In this document: piece after piece, positions 1 to 5,756 of the stretch
How positions within the stretch are numbered: position 1 is the first letter of the stretch
How the letters are laid out: each line of letters opens with the position of its first letter
Origin: Claveliimonas bilis
GTDB lineage: Bacteria > Bacillota > Clostridia > Lachnospirales > Lachnospiraceae
Direction of reading: 5' to 3'
Assembly (NCBI RefSeq): GCF_020892095.1
Contig: NZ_AP024845.1
Coordinates: 2,914,001-2,978,000, forward strand
DNA: 64,000 nucleotides
The notes under the pieces: model-generated
Databases searched by the model: none
Told to the model about the DNA's origin: nothing
Seen by the model: only the letters and a program-made list of their open reading frames with translations
Position numbers and translations under genes: made by a program

Positions 1-225
1 AACAGTTCCAGCCAGGTAAACGCTTTGGTGGACAGTGTGGAAGAGAAGATGCACAAAGCTGGATTTTCCTTAAGACAGAAAGAAGGACGGGCAGGCGGAA
101 GCTGGGTTCTTCTGGATTATAATGATATTATCGTTCATATTTTTGATAAGGAGAACCGTTCTTTCTATAACCTGGAACACGTGTGGAGCGACGGCCAGGC
201 AGTAGATCCGGAGACGTTAGCATAA
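1..225 (+). CDS. rsfS: Ribosomal silencing factor RsfS (C-terminal part, cut by window start)
   Basis: The readable 74 residues match the C-terminal half of the RsfS/Iojap (DUF143) family: the motif WVLLDYNDIIVHIF followed by FYNLEHVW is the family hallmark. RsfS binds ribosomal protein L14 (uL14) and blocks joining of 30S and 50S subunits during nutrient shortage. The frame is open from base 1, so the true start lies outside the window. It ends at a TAA and is followed within 6 bases by a long hairpin, so it is the last gene of its operon. It marks the left housekeeping edge of the flexible region. Confidence 0.9.
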   Translation, partial: NSSSQVNALVDSVEEKMHKAGFSLRQKEGRAGGSWVLLDYNDIIVHIFDKENRSFYNLEHVWSDGQAVDPETLA

Positions 226-230
226 CTATA

Positions 231-276
231 AAAGAGCAGGAATATCTGTTTTATGATACAGATGTTTCTGCTCTTT
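231..276 (+). terminator. Hairpin terminator after rsfS
   Basis: An 18-base stem (231-248 with 259-276) with only two G-U wobbles and a 10-base loop lies just after the rsfS stop. The tail (GTTCTG) is only weakly T-rich. It is the likely end of the rsfS operon. Confidence 0.7.
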
Positions 277-419
277 GTTCTGATCGGCACTTCTTTAAAT
301 ATAGTGCAGTAACTAATCGCCATTGTACTTTTTTGGGTTTCATCCTCCAAAATATATTTAAAAGCAAAGAAACAGAAAATCCTTTTTACACAAATATAAT
401 GCGAGGAGGTAATTATATA

Positions 420-769
420 GTGAAACGCTCGTTTATGGCAACTTTCCTGATACTTTTGATTGCTGTCAGTATGGTGGCCTGTGGTCGGGCGAACGATAAT
501 ATTGGCAATGATAATGGAAACGCATCTACAGCATCACAGAAACAGACAGAATATCTAGAAGCGATTCCAGAGGAGTATTTTGAAAATGCAGAACAACAGG
601 GCCAGGTCTTCAGGTGACTTATCAAAGTCAGGATTATACCGGGAACGATACTGCTATCACAAAACCTGCTTTTGTCTATTTGCCCTATGGATACGATGAG
701 AATGACACGGATACCCGGTACGATATTCTTTATCGGTTTATCACTTGGAAGAACTTTTATGCTGTTTAG
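420..769 (+). pseudogene. Broken lipoprotein esterase (CE1-like) remnant
   Basis: A GTG start at 420 follows a clear RBS (AGGAGGT at 403-409). The first residues form a lipoprotein signal peptide with lipobox VSMVAC and then a Ser/Asn/Gly-rich linker. The first frame stops at 617. A second frame continues in register from about 611 with the text VTYQSQDYTGNDT and VYLPYGYDENDTDTRYDILY, which resembles the beginning of secreted feruloyl/acetyl-xylan-type esterases just before their usual LMHG segment. The catalytic Ser/Asp/His region is absent and the reading ends at a TAG at 767-769. This is therefore a frameshifted and 3'-deleted gene; the family call rests on the YLPYGYDEN segment only. Confidence 0.65.
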
Positions 770-799
770 GCATTTTTCAATACACAGGCAAGAAGGAGC

Positions 800-830
800 T
801 TGACAAGAATCAGTTTTTTACGCATAATAT
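800..830 (+). promoter_or_regulatory. Promoter of the tetR operon
   Basis: TTGACA (800-805) is followed by CATAAT (823-828, spacer 17) or TAATAT (825-830, spacer 19). It sits directly upstream of the TetR gene at 874 and abuts its putative operator. Confidence 0.6.
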
Positions 831-854
831 ATCTAAGATACATAGCTAAGATAT
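829..854 (+). promoter_or_regulatory. Tandem 13-bp palindromic operator upstream of tetR (copy 1)
   Basis: Two abutting 13-mers, ATATCTAAGATAC (829-841) and ATAGCTAAGATAT (842-854), each form a near-perfect palindrome centred on A. They overlap the -10 region and end about 20 bases before the TetR start. The second TetR gene of the window (start 25130) has the same head-to-tail 13-mer arrangement with a different sequence, which supports an autoregulatory operator. Confidence 0.6.
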
Positions 855-873
855 ATGAAGGAGGGGATTCGGC

Positions 874-1500
874 ATGGAAATACCTGAAACGCAGCAGAAG
901 ATCCTGAACAGTGCCAAACGCTGGTTTTTGGAAAAAGGTTTCAAATCGGCTCCACTGCGCAAGATTGTGAATGATGTGGGCTTTACTCTTGGTGCGTTCT
1001 ATGGCTACTACAAAAATAAAGAGGAACTGTTCTACGCCTTAACGGACGAGACGGCGCAGGGCCTTGCCACCATTATACGCTCCATCGGGGAGGATATGCA
1101 GAAACTCCCACCAGAACAGATGCTCTATTCCATGCTGGACTGCTATCTGCGTCGCCTTCCGGAGTTGGCAGATTATCTTTGCGCTCACCGGGAAGAAATG
1201 GTGTTACTACTTCGCTGTGCTGAGGGAACGAAGTATGAAAACTTCTTTGACAGTTTCCGCATAATGAACATCGAACGGATTACGCAGGGGGTGGAAACTG
1301 CTGAGCATACGCCAAAGGCTCTGCTAGGCATCGACCCCGGTTCCCTTGACCTGATGATGCGGGGCTATTTTGATATGCTCGCCCACATCATTCTGGAAAC
1401 CGAGGATAAGGAAACAATCATCCGGCGGATGCGTGACGTCGCACTGGTATACCGCAACGGAATGCTCAGTTTAATGGAGGAGGAAACGGATCATGCATGA
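874..1500 (+). CDS. TetR/AcrR-family transcriptional regulator
   Basis: This 208-residue protein has an N-terminal TetR helix-turn-helix (residues about 8-55: ILNSAKRWFLEKGF, LRKIVNDVGFTLGAFYGYY, KEELFYAL). The GAFYGYYKNKEEL segment is a strong family signature. The C-terminal half is a divergent ligand-binding helical domain. The ATG at 874 has an RBS (AAGGAGGGG). The last codons overlap the next gene by 8 bases, so it is the first gene of an operon with the ATC-hydrolase-like protein. It is likely autoregulated through the tandem palindromes upstream. It is a paralogue of the TetR gene at 24513-25130. Confidence 0.9.
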   Translation: MEIPETQQKILNSAKRWFLEKGFKSAPLRKIVNDVGFTLGAFYGYYKNKEELFYALTDETAQGLATIIRSIGEDMQKLPPEQMLYSMLDCYLRRLPELADYLCAHREEMVLLLRCAEGTKYENFFDSFRIMNIERITQGVETAEHTPKALLGIDPGSLDLMMRGYFDMLAHIILETEDKETIIRRMRDVALVYRNGMLSLMEEETDHA

Positions 1501-2209
1501 ATATTATCGGAACAATATCCTGAAATTAAAAAAGGAAAACGAGGGTTATCTTCGCTTTGTGAAAGTGGAACTGGAACAGAACGCCGGCAAACCTTACAGC
1601 GAGGTATGGGAGGAAATCTGGGGCTTCTATGAAAAGAATCTGCTGGAGCATTTCCCTTACATCGGCGGTGACAAAGTCAGCGGGACAAAGAACCTCACTG
1701 GCGCTTACATTTTTGTGGCGATGGGCGAGGTACTTAAACGCTACGGTGTTTCTGTGGAGGGTTCGGCACGTCTGATGGTGCTGGCTTATGAGCGAAAGTA
1801 TCAGGCTATCCCACACCCCGTCCGGGCAGTTATGAGGAAGATATTTTCCTCGCCCAGGCTTGTCACGAAGATGTATCGAAAGAAAGACCGGGAGAATACG
1901 GAGAACGCTGCAAAATATCCCGGCAGCTTTGAAACAAAAACCATGCAGCCGCCTGCAGAGGGCTGCGTCTTTACTTATCATACTCTCGTTTGCCCACTGT
2001 CCGATTTCGCAAAAAAATACGGCTACGAAGAATATATGCCCTATCTCTGCAATTTGGACTATGTGATGTTCGGCGTGTTGGGCGTACCGCTGTACCGAAG
2101 GCATACCTGCTTTGCCAACGGCGACTACTGTGACTTCAGCCTAAAATCGGGTGTGCAGCCATTACCATACTGGCCGCCGGTATTTACACAGGGGAAAGGT
2201 TATCAATAA
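1493..2209 (+). CDS. ATC-hydrolase-family protein (L-2-amino-thiazoline-4-carboxylate hydrolase-like)
   Basis: This 238-residue protein resembles the ATC hydrolase family (PF14196). The founding member opens 2-amino-thiazoline-4-carboxylate in a Pseudomonas L-cysteine production route, but most clostridial members are uncharacterised. The C-terminal stretch with DYVMFGVLGVPLYRRHTCF and NGDYCDF is the recognisable part. No signal peptide or membrane segment is seen, so it should be cytosolic. It overlaps the upstream TetR gene by 8 bases (translational coupling). A second family member sits 1.4 kb downstream (3600-4304), and the pair may act on related substrates. The family call is reasonably firm; the substrate is unknown. 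Confidence 0.7.
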   Translation: MHEYYRNNILKLKKENEGYLRFVKVELEQNAGKPYSEVWEEIWGFYEKNLLEHFPYIGGDKVSGTKNLTGAYIFVAMGEVLKRYGVSVEGSARLMVLAYERKYQAIPHPVRAVMRKIFSSPRLVTKMYRKKDRENTENAAKYPGSFETKTMQPPAEGCVFTYHTLVCPLSDFAKKYGYEEYMPYLCNLDYVMFGVLGVPLYRRHTCFANGDYCDFSLKSGVQPLPYWPPVFTQGKGYQ

Positions 2210-2285
2210 GAAATATACGGAAACACTCACCCAATTCCGGATGAATAAACCGGTATTACAAATCTGATGAAAAAGGAGACATAAA

Positions 2286-2885
2286 ATGGCATTCAGAAAC
2301 AATTTCGGCAACCCGCAGGGATTTATAGGAAGGCTGATGCTTTCTGGTATGAATATGGGGCATAGTCCGATGGCTAAATGGGCATTTACACAATTTGATG
2401 TCCCTGATGACGGAATGCTGGTTGATATTGGCTGTGGCGGTGGATTTAATATCCGAAGATTATTAGACCGCTCCAAAGACGGTTTCGTTTATGGGATAGA
2501 TATTTCCAGCACCAGCGTTGAGAAGTCAAAAAAGACGAATAAAAAGAATATTGGCAAAAGATGTGAAGTGCTTCTTGGGAGCGCAGAGAACCTTCCGTTA
2601 AAGGATAATTCCATAAAACTTGCCACCGCCTTTGAAACTGTGTATTTCTGGAAAGATCTGGAGAAATGCTTTGCAGAAGTGAAAAGAACGATCAGGCCGG
2701 GCGGGAAATTCGTAGTCGTCAATGATCCTGGAGATCCTGAAAAACACTGGGAAAAGATGATACCGGGGATGAAATCATATACACCGGATGAAATAAAACA
2801 GATCATGGAGGCCGTCGGTTTCATGGATGTTAAGGTTACAAAAAATAAGTTTATGTTCTGCGTGTCTGGAAAGAAAGGGAACTAA
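2286..2885 (+). CDS. Class I SAM-dependent methyltransferase
   Basis: This 199-residue protein has the SAM-binding motif I VDIGCGGGFNIRRLL (about residues 46-60), the acidic residue after strand 2 (YGIDIS) and a post-I region SAENLPLKDNS, as in methyltransferase domain 11 proteins. The RPGGKFVVVND segment is the usual motif III. The substrate is unknown; the neighbours suggest a small molecule. The ATG at 2286 follows AAAAAGGAGACATAAA. It lies 76 bases after the ATC-hydrolase-like gene on the same strand, probably in the same TetR-led transcript, and 80 bases before a second promoter that serves the GNAT gene. Confidence 0.85.
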   Translation: MAFRNNFGNPQGFIGRLMLSGMNMGHSPMAKWAFTQFDVPDDGMLVDIGCGGGFNIRRLLDRSKDGFVYGIDISSTSVEKSKKTNKKNIGKRCEVLLGSAENLPLKDNSIKLATAFETVYFWKDLEKCFAEVKRTIRPGGKFVVVNDPGDPEKHWEKMIPGMKSYTPDEIKQIMEAVGFMDVKVTKNKFMFCVSGKKGN

Positions 2886-2890
2886 ATGAA

Positions 2891-2939
2891 TTGCAATCCT
2901 GCATGTCTCCTGATATAATATTAGTTAGTTATCACTAAC
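2891..2939 (+). promoter_or_regulatory. Promoter with GTTAG-N6-CTAAC operator for the GNAT operon
   Basis: TTGCAA (2891-2896), a 17-base spacer and TATAAT (2914-2919) form a good promoter. The palindrome GTTAG-TTATCA-CTAAC (2924-2939) lies right after the -10 box, a classical repressor position. The same 5+6+5 palindrome recurs at 20677, 24476 and 33758 upstream of transporter operons. Confidence 0.65.
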
Positions 2940-2965
2940 CTATTTGCGCATAGGAGGGTACATCC

Positions 2966-3619
2966 ATGTTTACTGTTCGTCCATATAAGGAAGAAGATGC
3001 TGCGGCCTGCGGGGATTGCTTCTACGAAGGATTCTTTTCATGCTCTGTGGATCAGAACGATAAAATACTTTTGCGTGACTACGCACAGATCCTGATTGAA
3101 AAATGCAATTTCACCTATGTTGCGGAAACGGAGGATCATCAGGTCGTAGGATTCATCTGTGGAAAATATGATAAGCGTTTCAGCAAGGCTCTGGCAGCTC
3201 AGTATGAGACAAAAAAGCACTATGGCCGTTGGTGTAAAATGTTCCTCAAGTTCTATCTGAAAAGATATAAAATGTCAGCACCATTCCAGAAGCAGTTTGA
3301 TGCCTTTTTCCGTCAGCTACAGGAAAGGGATAAGGAAACCGTTGGGAAATGCGATCTGGAACTCGTTGCCCTTTCGTCCAGAAGGAATTACAGAAAGGGG
3401 TTGGGAACCGCATTGGTCACACAATTTTTGAATCGGGCAAAAGCTGATGGAGCAGATCGTGTGCGGCTTTTTACGAACACTCTTGCATCGTGGGAGTTTT
3501 ATGAAAAACGTGGATTTAAGAAAGTGGCAGAGAAGCCCTTTCAGGATGGCTCCGGCAATCAGTCCCTCGTTTATGAGTACGTTTTGAAGGAGAATGAATA
3601 TGAAAAACACCATCTGTGA
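2966..3619 (+). CDS. GNAT-family N-acetyltransferase
   Basis: This 217-residue protein has a GNAT fold: an N-terminal FTVRPYKEEDAAAC start, and the acetyl-CoA-binding motif A at about residues 130-150 (LVALSSRRNYRKGLGTALV, matching V-x-x-x-x-R/Q-x-x-G-x-G/A). It is followed by the typical C-terminal LFTNTLASWEFYEKRGFK. An insertion of about 40 basic residues separates the halves. The acceptor is unknown. The ATG follows TAGGAGGG. It starts an operon with the second ATC-hydrolase-like gene, the BAAT-like gene and the membrane protein, each overlapping or abutting the previous one. Confidence 0.85.
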   Translation: MFTVRPYKEEDAAACGDCFYEGFFSCSVDQNDKILLRDYAQILIEKCNFTYVAETEDHQVVGFICGKYDKRFSKALAAQYETKKHYGRWCKMFLKFYLKRYKMSAPFQKQFDAFFRQLQERDKETVGKCDLELVALSSRRNYRKGLGTALVTQFLNRAKADGADRVRLFTNTLASWEFYEKRGFKKVAEKPFQDGSGNQSLVYEYVLKENEYEKHHL

Positions 3620-4304
3620 AAAACTGATGTGGTCAGCGATGACACCTGCTATTTTCAAATATATCGCAGCCAATTGCAAAAATACGGATACATTCAGGGT
3701 GAAGAAGAAATCGCGTAAAAACTTTAAAGATATGTTGGCGAGGACACCCGACATAGGCGGTTTTACGAAAAATCCTCTGCGAATCTGTCTTTCCGGCGGA
3801 ATTGTCTGGATGGCAGTTTATAAGGCAATGGATGGGGCGATGAGCCATGAGCAGTTCGGGGAAATGGTGACAGCCACGATGCAGGCGTCGCTCATTAAAA
3901 AAGCTTTCGGGAGTAAAAATCCATTTGATATGGAATATCAAAAAAAGAAAGTCAAGAAGGACAGAATTGCAAATGCCATATCCGACAGCGAATTCAACTG
4001 GATGACGGAGACGATTCCCGGAAGGGATGCAGACGAATACACCATCAACTATCACAGGTGCGGCCTGTGTGCGCTTGGAAAACAGGAGCATTTGGAAGAA
4101 CTGATACCCTATATGTGTGCCATGGATTTTATTTCTGCTGATCTCATGGGCGGCGTGTTATACAGGACAGGTACACTTGCAGAGGGCGCAGAAAAGTGTG
4201 ATTTCTATGTTTGCAAAAAGGACTCTAAATGGGATAAAGAAAGAAAATACGGACAGCAATCCAAGCTGCAAAAACAGGGAGAGTTGGGAAAGTGGAATAT
4301 GTGA
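3600..4304 (+). CDS. Second ATC-hydrolase-family protein
   Basis: This protein of about 234 residues is distantly similar to the product of 1493-2209 and to the ATC hydrolase family: the segments YHRCGLCALGKQE, LIPYMCAMDFISADLMGGVLYRTGTLAEG and KCDFYVC correspond to the C-terminal core of the family. Cysteines in RCGLC and KCDF are candidates for function. I chose the ATG at 3600 because AAGGAG (3587-3592) is 7 bases upstream; the ATG at 3594 is too close. It overlaps the end of the GNAT gene by 20 bases and the next gene by 13 bases, so translation is coupled. Cytosolic; substrate unknown. Confidence 0.6.
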   Translation: MKNTICEKLMWSAMTPAIFKYIAANCKNTDTFRVKKKSRKNFKDMLARTPDIGGFTKNPLRICLSGGIVWMAVYKAMDGAMSHEQFGEMVTATMQASLIKKAFGSKNPFDMEYQKKKVKKDRIANAISDSEFNWMTETIPGRDADEYTINYHRCGLCALGKQEHLEELIPYMCAMDFISADLMGGVLYRTGTLAEGAEKCDFYVCKKDSKWDKERKYGQQSKLQKQGELGKWNM

Positions 4305-5164
4305 CGGTTGCACAGGAGGGCTTCTATGGACTTTATTATGTCCCTGTTAAGGATCATGATCCCAAAAAGGTCGTCATCGTAGTAGGCGGCAGCGAAGGGA
4401 ATGAAAATATCCCGATGAATGTGGGTGCTATGTTTGCCAGGTGCGGCATCGCCGCGTTAGGTATTTGTTACTGGAACGTAGACGGGCTGCCGAAAGAACT
4501 GGTTCGGGTGCCTGTCGATCCATTTGAAAAAGCGATCCTGTGGCTGAAAAACAAAGGATATGAAAAGATTATCATGTATGGCATTTCAAAAGGCGCTGAA
4601 CTGGTATTGCTTTGCGCTTCTCTTATGCCGGATATCTGCGGCGTTGTTGCCCTCTCCCCGATCCACTGTATATGGGGAGGCATGTACGGGAATAAAAGCA
4701 TGGCATCGAAAACTTTTTCATCTGCCTCCGAATTCACATACAGGGGAAAAGATTTTCCGTGTATGACAGCGCATCTGAAATATGGGCCGGCAATCCGGAA
4801 CCTCATCCTCCATCAGCAGTTCGAGTTATCCTACATCTACGAAGAACCGCTGAAACATTTTGATGAGGATACAGCCATTCATGTGGAGAACATTCAGGGA
4901 AACATTTTATTTATTTACGCAAAGGAAGATCTCATGTGGCCCAGCAAAGAGGCAGTGGCATATATGGTAAACCGCCTGGAAAAACACCGGTTTGCTTTCC
5001 GGGTGGATGTCTTGGAATATGAAAAAGCAAGCCACATTCTTGTTCCATTAAATCCATCTAAGCTGAAAATGTTTAAAATTGAGAGACAATATCCGGAAGA
5101 TTGCAGGCGCAGCCGTGAAGACGCTTTCCATAAAACGATAAAATGGATATCGGAGGTAAAGTGA
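4292..5164 (+). CDS. Alpha/beta hydrolase, BAAT C-terminal-like acyltransferase/thioesterase
   Basis: This 290-residue protein matches the C-terminal alpha/beta-hydrolase domain of bile-acid-CoA:amino acid N-acyltransferase/acyl-CoA thioesterases. The nucleophile motif is GISKGAEL (Ser at about residue 94), the acid is probably in YAKEDLMWPS and the histidine in KASHILVPL. An early VVVGGSEGN oxyanion-hole segment is present. Such proteins hydrolyse or transfer acyl groups from CoA or amino-acid conjugates; the substrate here is unknown. The GTG start at 4292 lies inside the end of the preceding gene. It is part of the four-gene GNAT operon. Confidence 0.75.
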   Translation: MEYVTVAQEGFYGLYYVPVKDHDPKKVVIVVGGSEGNENIPMNVGAMFARCGIAALGICYWNVDGLPKELVRVPVDPFEKAILWLKNKGYEKIIMYGISKGAELVLLCASLMPDICGVVALSPIHCIWGGMYGNKSMASKTFSSASEFTYRGKDFPCMTAHLKYGPAIRNLILHQQFELSYIYEEPLKHFDEDTAIHVENIQGNILFIYAKEDLMWPSKEAVAYMVNRLEKHRFAFRVDVLEYEKASHILVPLNPSKLKMFKIERQYPEDCRRSREDAFHKTIKWISEVK

Positions 5165-5166
5165 AT

Positions 5167-5652
5167 ATGGCGGTCATGATAGAAAGTCTGATTGGTATCT
5201 TATTATTCACAGTTCTGATTGTGTCACTGACGCTGAAAAATCCCCTTACCTCAGTGGGAGATTATCCCCCGGCCATACGGGAGAAATGTATGGAATTAGG
5301 ATTGATCGAAAAAAGAGAACAACGCTTTACCAGGGCAGATATCCTCCGAAAGGGGATCGCCCTGCTTGCTTTTGTGTTCATCTTCGCTGTTGTCCTGAAA
5401 CAGTTTAATGGAGCGGATACATTCTGGAAAGGGTTTCGGGATTCCTACCTGATCTGGCTGATCATTGATTGGTATGACGCTCTGATACTTGATTGCATCT
5501 GGTTTTGCCATTCGAAAAAAGTCAGGATACCAGGCACAGAGGATATGGAAGAATATAAGGACTATCGTTTTCATATCAGGCAGTCCTGTATTGGTATGCT
5601 TCTTGGCCTGCCCGCCTGTCTTGCAGTGGGAGCGATTACAGCAATCCTCTGA
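5167..5652 (+). CDS. Small multi-pass membrane protein of unknown function
   Basis: I do not recognise the family. The protein of about 161 residues has an N-terminal hydrophobic helix (IGILLFTVLIVSLTL), a polar segment, two or three further membrane helices (GIALLAFVFIFAVVL, YLIWLIIDWYDALILDCIWF) and a C-terminal one (GMLLGLPACLAVGAITAIL). The start at ATG 5167 is preferred because GGAGG at 5151-5155 is well spaced; a GTG at 5161 is possible. It begins 3 bases after the BAAT-like gene and ends its operon, which suggests that it works with the enzymes at a membrane. Confidence 0.7.
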   Translation: MAVMIESLIGILLFTVLIVSLTLKNPLTSVGDYPPAIREKCMELGLIEKREQRFTRADILRKGIALLAFVFIFAVVLKQFNGADTFWKGFRDSYLIWLIIDWYDALILDCIWFCHSKKVRIPGTEDMEEYKDYRFHIRQSCIGMLLGLPACLAVGAITAIL

Positions 5653-5694
5653 TCAGCCATCAAATGATATAAAACAGAATATGATTCGCATCCG

Positions 5695-5730
5695 GCAGGA
5701 AATCTCTTTCGAGGTCTCCTGCTTTTTCTT
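5695..5730 (+). terminator. Intrinsic terminator
   Basis: A 12-bp stem with one mismatch (GCAGGA...TCCTGC) is followed by a TTTTTCTTT run. It ends the enzyme operon and separates it from the conjugative-element genes. Confidence 0.8.
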
Positions 5731-5756
5731 TACTCTAAAACGGAAGGAGGTTCCCC

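Noticed and set aside
1526-2104. Long minus-strand open frame (192 codons)
   Set aside because: It lies antisense to the ATC-hydrolase-like gene, lacks an RBS and shows no family features; it is a shadow frame.
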